From assembly GCA_014871385.1 (NCBI GenBank), contig CM026422.1, forward strand, positions 20,264,177 to 20,328,176: DNA of 64,000 nucleotides, written 5' to 3'. This DNA comes from Ceratodon purpureus. Lineage: Eukaryota; Streptophyta; Bryopsida; Pseudoditrichales; Ditrichaceae. The position numbers were made by a program, and so were the translations under genes. The notes under the pieces were generated by a model. It worked only from the letters and a program-made list of their open reading frames with translations, ran no database searches and was not told the origin of the DNA. Below are positions 13,150-27,000 of this stretch, one piece after another. The stretch's first letter is position 1. Every line of letters starts with the position of its first letter.

Positions 13150-15133
13150 TTATTTCACCCATTGTGTAGCATCAGATACAGTGGTCGAGTGCAAGAGCAC
13201 ATCAACATCCTGAAGGTCGGTACCTGCACATCCCAATTCACCCTCGAAGGATATTACTCCATTTTCCCGATACGGCCAGTCCAACAGGGAACCACAACGA
13301 ACAGGTTGCATCCTGACCTGGGGCAGGACCTTAGGCAAATTCCAATAGTGTCCGCATTGTCTACCAGCACTACTAATAGCAAAAGAAAAACACTCGATAA
13401 TTTCGATGAGGACTGCAATAGCGCATGAGATTAGTAAAAATAATGCGGCCTTCTTCAAGAACCTGTAATAAAAAATCTAAACGCGAAACATCTCATCCAA
13501 CTGAAGACTAACATAGGGTTAGACATTCAAGTACTTTGACATGTAGACTCTAGATACTTTCACATGTTCACAGAATCCACAGATCTAAGTGACATGAACT
13601 AGCAAAACAATACGTCGTCTCGCGTTCCTCACAACAATGAAAAACACTTGGCATCCAGGGCTCATTCTCAGTGCGAAACAATGCATCAAAGACGCCACCC
13701 GTCCCCTGCACTACATTAGCGTGCGGTTCACAAGCTACACCAATATATGCTCTAGACACACTGGAACTTCAAAATTCGAAACTCATCCGACATTAACGCT
13801 CTCTTTCAATACACTTACAAGTCCGACTCTACTAGAGATTAGTATGCCACGACTTTGGATGCGCTAGGCACAGAATCTCAGAAGTGTGTCTCGATCCTCC
13901 ACGGGCTCAAAATGGTTCATTTGTCCACTGCCTTCCCAGATGTTAGTTTAGCTGAGAAGAATGAGATGCCGCTAAAGATCCAAATAGACTGGACCTGTGA
14001 CTAATCTAACCATTCAGATGTGAATCACATTGTGCACTAAAAGCCTACTTCCACTCAGCGAACACAACTGACCAACATGTAATTCAATCTGGGTTGAATG
14101 CTTGCAGAAAGACTAATGCACCGCGAAAGTAGCAGTGACGTTTCCACTCAACATGGTTCCTCTAACATGTATCATAGCCAAAACCTAACCAATTCAAACC
14201 AATCACATGAGCGATCAGTGAACATACCCTTCATTTATCAACCAAGCCCGCAATCTTGGGCATGTCCAGAGATTCCTTGGCTTTGTTGTACGAAGCGATA
14301 TACCACCCAGTGGTCACGCAATGGTCGCCCAATAGTCTATATGCAGTCAATAACAGTAACTGCAAACCACAGTCGGTGGAAGACTGAGTGGCTACCACTT
14401 GGTTGATTACTTGCCGACACCAAGCTCCCACGTTTCTCCAAGTAGTATCATTATGTTCGCATATCCACTCTTCCTTCTGCAACCTGCTCATAGAAGACCT
14501 ACATAATGTCAAAACTCGGCGTGTAAAACATGATCCTACACTTCAAAAGTAGAAACCACCATATGATCACCTCGCACATCTAGGCGGCACTCCCCAAACC
14601 AAACTCTTCTACACCCTATACAACTTACCACCAACATCGCCACCAACATAACACACCAACTCATACCGTAGGATGGATTTCACGTCGTGAACCAACCACA
14701 GCAAGCTGCTCTTTGTACTCCTCGTACTCTTCTCTAAGCTGAAACTTCTGTGCGAACACCACGGGACAACCTTCCTTCCAGATCAGACTCCTCTAGCTCT
14801 AGGCAACTTCCGTCCGCGAGATTCAAAGGCAACCACCAGTAACAGATCACAAACCCCAGAGACAAAAGCCAAAGCGTCGATCAGTACTGCAATAACGTGC
14901 ATGCAAGCGCAACCGCAGTGTACTACAGAGTCGAGGATAGATCCCACGGTGGCTGACAAGGTGGGCATGAGTGGAACCTGTGAATATGGATCATGTGCAG
15001 GCGCAGGCCAGGGCAGTGATGGCGCATTGAAGAGGTGATGGGAGTCGCGGGAGTGCAGGAAGACGAAGAACAGTGTCGATGAGGATTCGGCTGTCTGTGT
15101 GTGAGAAAGTCTTCCTCGCATGGGGGAGGCCAC
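13150..15133 (-). CDS. Possible 5' exons of the HNL receptor (uncertain)
   Basis: Several minus-strand pieces upstream of the hydrolase exon look like exons. 13468 to about 13160 begins after a good acceptor (TTTTTTATTACAG) and codes a hydrophobic segment (LFLLISCAIAVLIEI), then a soluble stretch with DLQDVDVLLHS. About 14752-14664 lies between AG and GTATGA and reads LREEYEEYKEQLAVV. 14501 to about 14231 starts after TTATGTAG. 15133 to about 14783 has an ATG and an open frame. Phases cannot all be reconciled by eye: the exon ending near 14231 must end in a different frame from the one that looks best inside it. SERAC1-like proteins often carry an N-terminal membrane or ARM-like part, which would fit. 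Alternatively these belong to a separate short gene. Confidence 0.35.
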
Positions 15134-16297
15134 TCATAGTTTGCAGACACTGTGTTCGAGGACATGCTCGGAGAGCGGGGCCCATGGATTTCCATCGCGG
15201 CATCTCAGCCGTGCGATGCAGATGTCGGTGGGACCGTGTGCGGAGGTGTCAGAATCCGGGTGTATCAGGCTGGATATGGCCAGGGTGGTCTTCCAATAAA
15301 AGTTCCCGGGCCCCTCTCCCCAGTTCGAAGAAGTTCAGGCCAGGGTTATAAAAAATAAAATAAACACAAATCATTGTAACACCTTTGAGGTCATCAATCA
15401 CAGCCTTATGTGCAGAGAAGCACTCAATAAAAAATGATTTGACTAATGTTGAGTCAATAAGACATTTTCCCTTTCACACCTGCACCTGACTCGAGAACCA
15501 ATTCTAAGAACGCCTTGATTCTCAGGATCCAAGTTACTAACACCATTCAGCCACACAAAATTGAAAAACGAAAGTAGCGATGAAAGACTACCCTATAATA
15601 AGAAGCCTCGCAACCGAAGAAAATAAAACAGTCAGATGACCTTCAAGCACAGCTACCAAGTTAGTAAATCCAAATAGAAAGGCAGGAGATACGTTTTGAT
15701 TTTTTTGATTTTTTTGATTCTTTACAAAGCGAAATTCTCAAGAAAATGTTTGAAACGTCATCAGAGAAGCAAGAGCTGCTGTTGGGCCATTGAAGCGTGT
15801 AACGACCATCCTACTATATATAAATAGTCACGCTTCAAGTTACAAAGATGTCGTTCAACATCCTAACGCTAGGAAGAACCTTATAAGACGGCATTAGTAG
15901 TTCCAAGAATAATATCACCCTTTACCGATCCCAACCTGAGGGACGCCGCCTCTGTCTGGTTTTCTCCCTGTGTAGAAGCACGCAGAGCAACGTCAGTTGG
16001 AAGACGCAAATCACAGAATTGGGTCAAAGACAATGAATCGTGAATATCATTTCACTGCTTTGAATACATTACATTTACGGAGTACAGTTGCTGATGAGAG
16101 ATTAATGTATGGTTTTGGACAATGCGTTGTAGTTCACAGAAGGCATACTCTCACTACAACCAGACATGGTCTTAAGACATCCTGAAGTAGTGAATCAAAT
16201 TGGGACTACGGTAAGTACATTTTGAAGGAAACGCATGCACTGCAATAGACGTTTTCAAACGAAGCTTGCCATAAACTGCTAACTCTAGGAGGAAATT
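15134..16297. other. Intergenic region between the NLR and RH24
   Basis: No supported gene. The left part (15134-15350) should be promoter or leader for transcription to the left. The right part should include the 3' UTR of the RH24 gene, which ends at 16298. T-runs and short frames only. Confidence 0.4.
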
Positions 16298-19200
16298 TCA
16301 GACATACCCATCAGGCTGATGACCTTGCTTAGACGCTTCATGGCTACTTGCTTCTCGAGGTTTTTCTTGATTATTCGCACTCTGATCCCGATCCCTGTCC
16401 CACCTTGACCTCTCCCTTCCTCTGTCCCCTGCTCTCTCAGCTCCAGCATTGCCAGCAGCTGGTTGGGAGGATCCTGCGTTCAACGCTACTCCTGAACTTG
16501 GATCTTGCCTTACTGTAGCCTCCCCACTTTGAAAATCCCCTAATGTATGAGCTGAAGAGCTTCCTGAAGTGAAGCCAGACCCAGATTGAGACCCAAAACC
16601 TATACCTGCAACAGACACCGCAATATGAGCCATGCACTAATAAGGTTGATATTTAGAACATGCTCTCGAAACTCAGGCCGCCTAAGCTCTAGAAAAGTGC
16701 CAGAAAAAAAATGGACTGAACAGAAATGCTACTCCAATCTGTTGCTCTTCCAACGCCAGTAATTTCTGAACATGACCATCATGACTCACACATGACAAAA
16801 TTATTAAGCAAAAGTACCTGCAGATACAAAATTTCCTCGGCCCCTCCCGTTAACATTTGGTGGAGCACCGTAAACACGTCCTTGTGGAGTATTAGCTTGA
16901 GGCGGCGTATAGCCTGCAGGGCTGGCCGTATTAGCTGCAACGAAGCTATTCTTAAATCGAGCCATCATTCCTAGTTTCAGAGAATCAACAACGGATCCTC
17001 GTGATTGAACTTCTTCTCTTTTATACTGAACTTTAGGCGCTTTTTCTTGGGGCGCACTAGGCGTTGTATTCGCAGCATCAGCACTGTAACCAATGCCTAA
17101 ACCAAAGTCTACACCTCGAACGTTACGACCTCCGCCTCCGCCCCGGCCACCTTTCCCCTGCCCTCCACCACGACCTCTACCTTTTCCTGCACGTGCAACT
17201 CCCAGGTAAGCGCAACCTAAAGGAATGTTCATAATCTACAAAAACATAGACCAGAACAAGTTATACTGAAAGAAATCAAAGATGAATATTACTAAATACC
17301 AAATCCAATGCTGACTGCATTGAACATTAAAATGCACTGTAAAGCTCTCAGAGACATGAAGCTGCCCAAGAGTTTAGTTTAATGCGTGACAAGGTTTGAA
17401 AAGTTACCTCCACCACCCCCTCCCCCACCTCCACCTCCACCTCCACCTCCACCTCCACCTCCCCCGCCCTTATGTCGTCCTTCGCGTTGAGAACGATAAC
17501 GACCATCCTACAAAATAGGGAAAGAGATGTGTCAATATGTTAAGTTTTAATGTCGACAGCAACTAGACAGAACTTGCGTCTAGACCATCGTGGTAGCATG
17601 TAAAAGCTGTAGCGGTCTGGAAGCACCAGCACAGTTTCAGAGTGAGTCATTTGAATACTCGTCTTCTGTATCAAAAGCAGTGCATTCTTAGGATTTATTT
17701 GAACAAAACGTTCATAACTAAGACCCTACTTATCTACATAGTGAATCGTATCCAAAACCCTTAATTGAGTGCAAGTGAAACCGTACCTCAGTCTAGAAGT
17801 GGAAGCAATTTAGGTGAAACAAAGTGAAAGGAGTAGGCAACTAACCTTCATGGCAAGGTCCATGAGCTCTGTGGGAACATTCTGCCCTGCAGCTATGAGA
17901 CTTGTAACAAGCTCACCAGCAAACCGAGCTTCCTTTCCGGTCACAAGTGTATGAGCTACCCCATCTTTATCACCAGCTCGCCCTGTGCGTCCAATTCGAT
18001 GTACATGGCTGTCCATATCTCTAGCAATATCAACATTCACAACCGTTTTGATGGACTTAATGTCTAAACCACGGGCTGCTACATCTGTTGCCACAAGAAT
18101 GTGATATATTCCATTCTTGAATTTCTGCAAAACTTCCATTCTTGTAGCCTGGTCCTTGTCTCCATGCAGAGCGGCAACTTTGAAGCCCTTCTCTAATAAC
18201 TTTCCTTCTACCTCTTCCACTCTCAACTTCGTTGACGCAAATACTAGAACATCTCCGTCATCTACAAAAGTTTGCAGCCTGTCGAGCAGCCAAGGAGTTT
18301 TCTCGGCATCGGTAGGCAGAACAGTAACGACCTGAGTTTGATGTACAAATTGACATAAGTTAATCAACATATCAGTATCTAGTAAGATCAGTAATATTAG
18401 GTGAACATCGCAGCTAATCTACAAAAAATGATATGACTAAGTAGGTTGTATTTCGTGGTAAGGAAATTCTTGGCAATATTACCAAGAGGACTGATCAACT
18501 ACTAATCTTAGTGAACGTGTAACCGAATTTCATGATTAAGAGCATCCACTTGGCATTGAAAAGCTTAAGGTATGCATAAGATAATCAAACAGGCAGCGAG
18601 CAACTATTTTAAACATAGTATTAGAAGAACTGCTGACCTGAGTAATATCTTCATTTGCGCTTCCGACTTCACCAACTGTGACCCTGATTGGATCGGTCAG
18701 GATCTCTCTAGCAAGACGCTCTACTCGCTTAGGCATCGTTGCAGAAAATAGCAACGTCTGGCGATCAGGCCTGATCTGGCCGACAATGGATCGAATCTGT
18801 GGTTCAAATCCTAAATCAAACATACGATCGGCTTCATCGAGCACAAGATAGGTCGCCCGATGCATTGTCAACGCTTTCATCTTGATCATGTCTATCAAGC
18901 GCCCAGGGGTGGCAACTACTACCTCACATCCAGCCTTCAACTCTTTAAACTGCTCAAACTTGGACATTCCTCCATAAACTCCTGAGATTCTGATACCATA
19001 GGCTTTGGCAAACTTTTTAGCTTCAGAATAGATTTGTTGAGCAAGCTCTCGTGTTGGTGCACAAATAACACCAATAGGACCTTCACCCTTCCCAAGCTCT
19101 GGTTGATCCATGATGTGTACCATCATTGGCAAAACAAAGGCTGCGGTCTTTCCTGACCCTGTCTTGGCAATTCCTATCAAGTCTCGGCCAGACAAAACTA

Positions 19201-20945
19201 TTGGACAAGCCTGACATTGAATCGGAGTCGGTCTTTCGTAACCTTGCTTCGCTATTGCACTCATTAAGGAGGAGTCAAAGCTCAAATCCTCAAAAGTCTT
19301 GACAGGTCTCGCAACGTCAAATCCTGATACTCTGATCGCAAGTGATTTACGATAGGCAGCTACTTCCTCTTCAGTCATACCTGCATTCAAAATAAGAACA
19401 AAAACCGTGAAACAAAAAGGCAAGAAGGGCATTCAATTGTCACAAGAGCAGTTAGGACAACTGTCTAAACGATCGTATCTCAAGTTCCGAATCAGATATT
19501 AACATCTCATGCTTAAACAGTTATGTTACAATAATAAACTCAATTGCATCTCACTATCTGCTAAATTTGGTTCAGAAAGAAGGCAGTTTTATCCAAGTGG
19601 TCTACAGCTGAAATGCCATAAAATTACTGTGGAGTTTCCAATCCTACGAGTTACTGGTGCCAACAGCATCAAAATGAGAATAGCTTACCTGAAATCGAAG
19701 CAGACTCTTCGTAAAAATCCTTGGTAAATCTGTCATAATCAAGATCGTTGTGGTCTAATGGAGCAAGGGACTCAATCTTTTTCTTTTCCAAAGTAACGAC
19801 TGCATTATCATCAGAATCATACTCAATCTGTCCATTGTCAACTGCCTTCGCAGCTGCGTAAACCTCTTCATCACTGTCATAACCAGCATGCAAGGCTTCG
19901 GCAGCTAATGAGAGCCCTGCGTCCCGCCGAGCCTTAATGAAACTCTCCATCGGATCATCCTCAATGTCTTCCAGCTCTTCAACTACAGCTCTGGGCTTCA
20001 CAGGTGCTTTTTTCACCTACAGAATTCAGATCAGAATCTCATGAGTTCTCTCTGCTTTTTAGCTGGTCCATAAACTAGACACTCACACATAGTGAAGTCG
20101 ACTCAGTCACGAAACTCATAATGACATGATAGACTGCTCCAGGAGCAATCAATTCCAAACATCAACTAGAGAGAAGAAAATGTTACTATGACGGGAAAGA
20201 GTCCACATACAAAGTGAACAATTCAAAAAACACTAAAAACTCATGTAAGTATGCAATAGATTAATATTATAATCCTAATGACTGAGGAGCAGAAAGCCAC
20301 GAAGTGAAAACGTGCTGAAGCAAAAATCATCAACCACAATTGATATTCCTGTATTAGATCTCTTGAGTCTCTTAAACTATTAGCCTCACCAATTTTAAAA
20401 TTTCACAATCCTGATCAGTACATCATTGAAATTTAATGCCTGTCAAAAAGGCTGGTTATTACATCGCTCAGAAACTTCACGCTTGTAAATGTGAACTAAA
20501 ACTATTAGTATCGCATACAAGCATGATAGAAAACAATACATACCTCCTCATGAATTCCTTCCATGAAGGCATCCAGCGGATCCACTTCATCATCGTCCAC
20601 CGCAGCGCCACCTCCCGCATTCTTATTGTCATCCTCTTCATCATCACTACCAAACCACGACTCGTCCTTCTTCCCCTTCTCCTTCACAGACCTGCTCGGC
20701 GCTCCCCTCGCACCTTCACTGCTCCTCGAGTCTCTGGACTGTCCCCTACTCATGAAATTCTCGGACTCGCGCTCATCATCCTCATACCCAATGTTATCCA
20801 AATCATTATCCTCTACATTATCAGAGCGCCTGTTCCGTGGAGGCGAAGGTAAATACAACCGCGGCTTCGCAGGTTGCGCCTCAAACTCATAGTTCGGCTT
20901 CTTATTTATCCCGAATCCCTCAAATCCAAACTTCCGCTTCGACAT
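16298..20945 (-). CDS. RH24: DEAD-box ATP-dependent RNA helicase 24
   Basis: RNA-dependent ATPase/helicase of the DDX42/RH24 group, nuclear and linked to RNA processing in the family. Seven exons join in frame: 20945-20544, 20016-19689, 19380-18638, 18331-17846, 17507-17408, 17186-16818 and 16605-16298; 2,736 bp, 911 residues. The start MSKRKFGFEGFGI is the family's characteristic N-terminus; an ATG further upstream in the same frame is ignored. Visible motifs: Q-motif PTPIQCQ; AKTGSGKT (about residue 315); APTRELAQQ; VVVATPGR; LDEADRMFD (about 425); LLFSATMPKR (about 455); ARGLDIKSIK; HRIGRTGRAG. The tail has a poly-Gly exon, then VRGVDFGLGIGYS and an Arg/Asp-rich end as in plant RH24. The acidic N-terminus has several Asp/Glu runs. 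The gene appears intact. Confidence 0.95.
17408..17507 (-). repeat. GGN-repeat exon coding polyglycine in RH24
   Basis: A 100-bp exon that, after DGRYRSQREGRHK, is almost wholly GGN codons (about 20 Gly). It lies at the junction of the helicase core and the RGG-like tail. The family has a Gly-rich stretch at the same place, so the exon is probably real. The CCACCT repeat on the top strand is prone to length change. Confidence 0.75.
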
Positions 20946-21652
20946 CGTTCCAATCCCTGGCAAATCAAAACTCAAATCCTCAGCAACAGAGGTACTAGAT
21001 TAAAAAACACATACAACCCTAACATCACGCAAACCTCGAAACCTCTTCCGCAGCTACCCCGGAACAAACCTGGAGAACAAAAAATAAACAAACAAAAAAT
21101 ACCGCATACCAGAAACCCAAACTCTTCACAATCCACTCTCCAGCACAAAACCAGTCCACAAAACACTTAGGATATCCTCCCCGATCGCTAAAACCTCAAA
21201 ACCCGAAACTGAAACAATTACCCCTAGACGAATTCAAGACTTACTAGAACCAAACAATCAATCAGCTTAGGAAGAATCAAAAACCGGAGAAGGATCACAC
21301 GAAAGCATACCTCTGCAGTTCACCTAAACCCTAATTGAAGTGAAACCGCGCCTCTAGTCTCCGGCAGCCTCGGTGCGAGGCGAAATTCGGTGCTGCTCCT
21401 GATATCAGAAGCGGTGGCCGTCCGCGGACATGGCCTGCGCTGCGAAAGAAGCGAAGCCGGGTGCTAGACCACCATCACTATCGCCATCGCCATCGCCAGA
21501 GCTCGCTGCAATAGCTCATGAGCGCATCATGCAAGCGCGACGTCGTTCGCTACTACGACGATGTATGTTGACTTCGTTCATCATTTCGTTCATTTCGTCA
21601 CGTGATGAGCTTTGAACGATATTCGTCGTCATGTACGTCAGTTGCTGGACTG
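20946..21652. promoter_or_regulatory. RH24 5' leader and promoter region
   Basis: Directly upstream of the RH24 start on the minus strand. The top strand at about 20980-21180 is C/A-rich and T-poor, so the sense (minus) strand is G/T-rich, as is seen in the leaders of other genes here. A leader intron is likely, since splice-like AG and GT sites flank this part. The core promoter should lie near 21300-21450. No clear TATA box was seen. Confidence 0.4.
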
Positions 21653-21806
21653 TGTCCGATGCAGGGTCCGATGCAGGGGTCCGATGCAGGGTCCGATGCA
21701 GGGGTCCGATGCAGGGTCCGATGCAGGGGTCCGATGCAGGGTCCGATGCAGGGTCCGATGCAGGGTCCGATGCAGTGTCGGATGCAGGGTCCGATGTAGG
21801 GTTCCG
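21653..21806. repeat. Minisatellite of 12/13-bp GGGTCCGATGCA units
   Basis: Twelve tandem copies of GGGTCCGATGCA, partly alternating with a 13-bp form that has one extra G, with small changes in the last two copies. It lies about 0.7 kb upstream of the RH24 start. It is open in several frames in both directions only because the unit lacks stops. Confidence 0.9.
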
Positions 21807-23138
21807 TTTTTTCCAATTTAAGAATATACATAATATTACTATTTATTGACTACCTCATAGTGTATAGTAACAAGATTATTAGAACCTCATTTAAAAGTGT
21901 AAGAGTGGAAGAACACTTGGAAAGTTAGTGACAATGAATAGTAACTTTAATCACGAATAAGGCCTACAAAGAGTGATATAATGCATGACTCTCTCATTAT
22001 ACAAAAGTCTCTCTTGTAAAAGGAAAACTCCTCCTAGTTGGGCTTTACGGCCTACGAGGGGTCCTGAAGTGAAGAACAAAGAGTAGCTCGGCCCTAGCCA
22101 AAGGGCCTCTTCTAGGCGGTGAGTAGAAATCAAGAGAGAATCTCCCGGCATAACTCTCCATGGGATTTTTCGTATGATGGGAATTATGCTCAAAACCTAG
22201 GAGGCTCCCAGCCTACCTTACGTTGCAAGAGGTACTCCTCAATATTGTTTTAAAAAAAATCCAATGGAAGTTATGCACTTGATAAGCACTTCTTATTGCG
22301 CACTCTAACAACCTTGTGACAAAAAGTAAGAGAGTAGGAACAATTTCTCAGAAAAGTCGCAGATGTCACTGATGGGCTATTGTAGTGGGCAAATACTTTT
22401 TGGAAGTTTTGGCGTCAAGGCGATGACCTCTTGAGCAAAACTTCGATTGAGCTAAATGCTCAATCCAAATTTTATTTGAGGGGCTGTGGAGTTTTTTTTT
22501 TTTTTGAATATGCACAAGAAGACAAGACAACAAGGCTCTTGGACTTTTAAGGGTTGGTCATGCTACACAAGCCTTCTCATATTCTATCAATTAACCTTTT
22601 GACAATCATTGGCAGTAAACCTATGTTGGTCCAAAATAAGTTGAATTTATAATTAGTCATAACTTTGTTACATTTTGAATGAATTTATTGTTAATATATT
22701 TCTACATCTTCCCCTATTTTTCTAAAAAAAATTCAATTTTCTATAAACTTTCAAACATTTGGATCATAAATCTTAGCCTACTATGGGGCTTTACACTGTA
22801 AACGGCCAAAGTTTTCAAGTGGACTATTTTAGTATATTTTTCTAGCCAAAAAGTTGGGACTCTCAACTTAGTTCCGTCTAGATTTTTGACGGTCAACCTC
22901 TCGACTTGGCCACAGTGTGAAGCGCCTCTGAGTCTGTTACAGTGGTTTTCTTTCCTTTACCATTGTTTGGAGTTGCGTCTTGCACAATTGCATGGCCCAT
23001 TTCTGTACTAGTTACATAGTGGATATCATGTCGTCCCACATGATTCAAGCTCTTGCGTTTAGAGGTATCTGCATTTTGATCGCTTGTAAGTGGGATTTAG
23101 TGGGACCTTACTCAAGAGCTATTCTACTCATCGATCGA
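21807..23138. other. Intergenic region left of the piggyBac element
   Basis: No supported gene. 21990-22240 is more GC-rich, with phrases such as CTCCTAGTTGGGCTTTACGG that look like old repeat sequence, but no matching second copy is in the window. A T-run lies at about 22491-22505. The rest is AT-rich and unremarkable. Confidence 0.4.
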
Positions 23139-23142
23139 TTAA

Positions 23143-23155
23143 CCCTTTAGTGCCC
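23143..23155 (+). repeat. Left terminal inverted repeat of the piggyBac element
   Basis: CCCTTTAGTGCCC directly after TTAA. It matches the reverse complement of the right end at all 13 positions. The sequences just inside the two ends are only loosely alike, so the repeat proper is short. Confidence 0.93.
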
Positions 23156-24029
23156 GGAGAACCAGGAAGTGGTCACTGAGGTAAGGGTTTTCGAAAGTCC
23201 GTTAAGTGTGTTACGAATTTGGGTTCGCGTTCTTCTGGACGGATTGGGGCTCTGTCAAGAGCTCTCCAATGCAAAAAAAAAAATCATCATCGGAGTAGTG
23301 GAACTAACTTTAATACGTGAAAATACGGTACTGTCGTATGAAAGAAAGAACGAAACGGGGGGGAAAGATGGGTTCTCGACGTAGTCGGGTGCAGAAACTG
23401 AGGCAATTGGTTCCAATTCGATCATACGTGTTCCCACGACTGGGAGGGTTGCGTTCTCTGTTTTCGCGAACATGAGTCCCCCATAACTGCCGGGGGTTGC
23501 CCGGGTCGACCCGTGAATTTCCAACGTCCTCACTCGCAGGGAAAACCCCTTCTGCTTCGAGGGTTGACGGAGGTGAGTAGAGGAAGCTGAGGCGACCAGG
23601 GTTTGTCGCATCCAAGGCGTTGTATTTATTTTGGTTGCGTGAGGGGTTTGGAAATGTCAGGGTTTGCAGAAGGATTTTTGGTCCTTACAGTCTCGAGTTC
23701 AGCGATTGGGTCACGGGGGTGCCAGCGATTGGAAGAAGGCACGATGGCGTCGGGGAGATTGCGGCGTAGGTTAATGGATGCGGCAGTCGAGGGCAAGGAG
23801 GTCTGGCCAGCGCATGGACGCGCTTGGGATGAGTGCAGGAGGCGGCCAATTTCTGACCATGGAGATCACGTCGTGGGAAGAGAACTGCTTCAGAGGCGTA
23901 GCATGGTATGTTGCGTGGATTGCAATGTTGTTTTATGCACAATCGTTGTGGTTAATGCTGCCGGCGCTGGCAGAGAGGGGGAGGGAGTAGGTCGTAGGAG
24001 AATTGGAGTAGAGGTTCACGCAATCTGCG

Positions 24030-27000
24030 GTGGGTGGAGATTTGTGGGAAATGCAATGGGAGATGTCACAGATTCGAGGGTCCGTGCTGGTCGCCGTCCC
24101 GTGCGATCAAATACTTGCATGCATTGGCCGCGACCTCCCTCAACGCCATCGCCATTCCCGAATGCGGAGCGTATCCTCGTGGAGTGGGGACAGACGCAGG
24201 GAGTTTGGGGTTACAAATTGGAAGTTCTCCGAGGATTGCTGCACAAGGATTACCTCCTGCGGTTGCCACTTCCGAGGGGTTGCAAGGGATTTGAAAATCT
24301 GCAGGGTTTGGAACCACGTCAATTGCGGTATCTATTCCGCAGGCAGTGTGCGGTGGTTCTTGGGTGGCGCCAGAGAATTGCCGAGGGTGATCCACATGGA
24401 TTCTCGGACGGGCTTAACCGGACCCTCAGAGAAGAGGTTTTCTGTGACCTCTAGGTGTGCACTCGGGGAAGACGAGGGTTTAGGGTTTCAGGAATCAGGG
24501 GGGAATCGGGACCGCGCGCATTGTGGAGAGCGAGCAGGAGAAGCCTCAATTCTGGGCGGGAGCGAAGGGGAGGGCACCTGCATGGGCTCCGAATGGTGTA
24601 AGGGGCCTACGGATTATGCCCATGTACATGTGCCATTGTCGGGACATGCCAATGGAGGGGGCAACGTGGGTTCAGGGAATGTAGCAGGGGCTGGCCCCTC
24701 CCACATGACATCGGTCGAGGTCAAGCAAGAGAAGATACGCGAGGAGGTCGTGCAAGGGGGTCTACTGGTAGCGGGTGCAGCTATGGGAGAGCAAAATGCT
24801 GAAGGGGGATGTGCAGTTGCAAGCAGTCTCCACGACGGCCCTATGCACTTAGAGCGCATGGGAGGTCTGGAGGACCTTCCCCCGGATGGAGTGACGACGG
24901 GTACTTGGAATATGGGAGAGAAGAACCATTTCCCGACCCCTCCTACGGGGTGCACACCAGCCCCTACAGTGCAGGAGGCGGCGCGATCGCTACATGGCAC
25001 GCCAGGTGGAATGGGGGTGAAGATCAGCAAGAGGACCGGTAAGCCAGTCAGAAAATATGAGAGAAAAGCCAAAAAAAAATCGGAAGATGGTACGACTGGG
25101 GAAGGAACGGGCTCATTTGTGGGGCAGGTAACCGCGATGATCGACACAATTACCCGTGGAGTCCAAGAGGAGGTGGAGCGAGGGATCATGGGGGACCATA
25201 TCCCCGAAGACTCTGATGTGCAGCCGATGGGATGTCAGGCGAGTGAGCATGCCAGTAGGGGCAGGGGCAAGCGTAAGCTCACGCAAGGCCCGCGTCAAAG
25301 AGGGACGGCTGGCAGTGGTAACAAGGAGGCATCAGCACGAGAAGTGGCGAACTTCGGAGAGGTGAATGTGAATACCATGTCAACGTCACCGGCAAGGCGG
25401 ATTCGGAAGGGGAAAGCAGTGGCTAAGGAGCGGAGCTCGGACGTCCAGCACGAACGAGAAGTTGGAGAGGAGACGCAGGGGAGAGGGAAGGTGCTGGAGC
25501 CTCAGGGCCCATCAGCCAGGGGAGCAGCCCATCCCACGCATGTCGCACATGAGACGCCGGGGACAAACCTTGGGGACTCAGCGAACGATAACGTGCATAT
25601 CAACGAGCAGGAGGTGCTTGACATGGACTTTGCTCCATACAGTCCACCTGCCACTAGGCGCAGTGTGGGAAGACTTGGTGAGCCTTCACGGGCATTACGG
25701 CGTTGCTTGTTCCAGATGCGGAGCGGCACAATTACGGGGGCTCGCAACACAACATTGGACCGCAATCGTGAGCGCACAGGTACGACTCTGTTGCGTGTTC
25801 AGAGCTGCATGTCACTTATTTCACGAATCATTTCCTTCTTCGTCCATGTCGGAAGTCGTTGCTGAGGGTAACCATATGTCTGTGGTATCGGGGGGGGAGG
25901 GGGGGGGGGTTTGCGAAGGATGTAGTAACGGTTTTTTTTTGGGAATGTTTCACTGTAGGCACACCTTGTCCACATGCCGCGGAGGAGATGGAGCCGCTCC
26001 TCTGCGATATGGAGGGCCAATTTCAAGCTGCTGTTGAGCCAGTACTTAGCACTGCGGGGACAAGGGAGCGACGCCAGGCTTCAGAGGAGGTGTTGCAGGT
26101 GCCACCCAGACGCGGACAGTTGGAGCCCGAATTGCAACCAGATGACTTCCTCGATCCAGCAGCGAGTGTTGCAGAGCCATCCCCGGATCGTCTTGTCATG
26201 GACGACCTAACTGACATGTCCTTAGGAGGTAACGTGCTTAGGAAAGTTGCTGTGAATGTAGTAGACATGCAATGGGGGGGGGAGTCCATTCAGAATCCGT
26301 CTGGTCAGGTCTGCGGGTGTGTGACTGGGATATGCGTTGACGAGGAGGGAGACGCCTGCTTCGAGGTGGATTTCGGTGCATGTTTTGGAGTCCAAAGCAT
26401 TCGGCAGCGGGATTGCATGCCATGGTTGCCAGTTCCAGCGACAGAGGAACACCGACGCGGCTTCCATGGTTTACTGCAGAAGGCTGTGGCAATGCCATGC
26501 ACATCCACGGACATGCAGGCACTGTCTTCAAGGCCAGCTCCAGCGGACTGCCCGCCTACGCAGGGGAGTGCTCGTCCACGTAGAGGCATTCAGAATTCAG
26601 GAGGCAGTGTCGACGGCCAGGACTCCGACCCTGACTGGGTGCCGGAGGGGCCTCTTGCTGGAGCACCTGAGAGTGGTGGCGGGAGCGGAGGGCAGGGGCC
26701 GCGTTGGCCATGCGACTTTTCGAGTGGAGACTCGGAAGAAGACAATAGGAGATGACGTGGAGGCGCTGCTCGGAGACCTCGGCCAATACAGAAGCGGGCC
26801 AAGAAACGAAGAGGACGACCCCTTCGAGGAGAGGTACAAGGAGCAGAACTGGCATGCGAAATCTTGGTCGCTGCTACCTCGGAACGGATTCTGTGGACCG
26901 CACCCTGGCTCAAGGATCGACTACCCCGAACTGATTGGACCGGTGCAGTGTTTCCTGGATATCTGGAATGATCCCATCCAGAGAAAAATTGTAAAGGAAT

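Noticed and set aside
21602..21849. Several overlapping frames of GSDAG/RCRVRC/GPMQ repeats
   Set aside because: Translations of the 12/13-bp minisatellite in different frames and strands. No gene context.
23603..24454. 283-residue plus-strand frame at the left of the piggyBac element
   Set aside because: Arg/Gly/Trp-rich with no domain. It overlaps the frame that splices in register into the transposase, so it is more likely leader or non-coding.
24614..25189. 191-residue minus-strand frame
   Set aside because: Shadow of the GC-rich 5' exon of the transposase; Pro/Ser-rich composition only.
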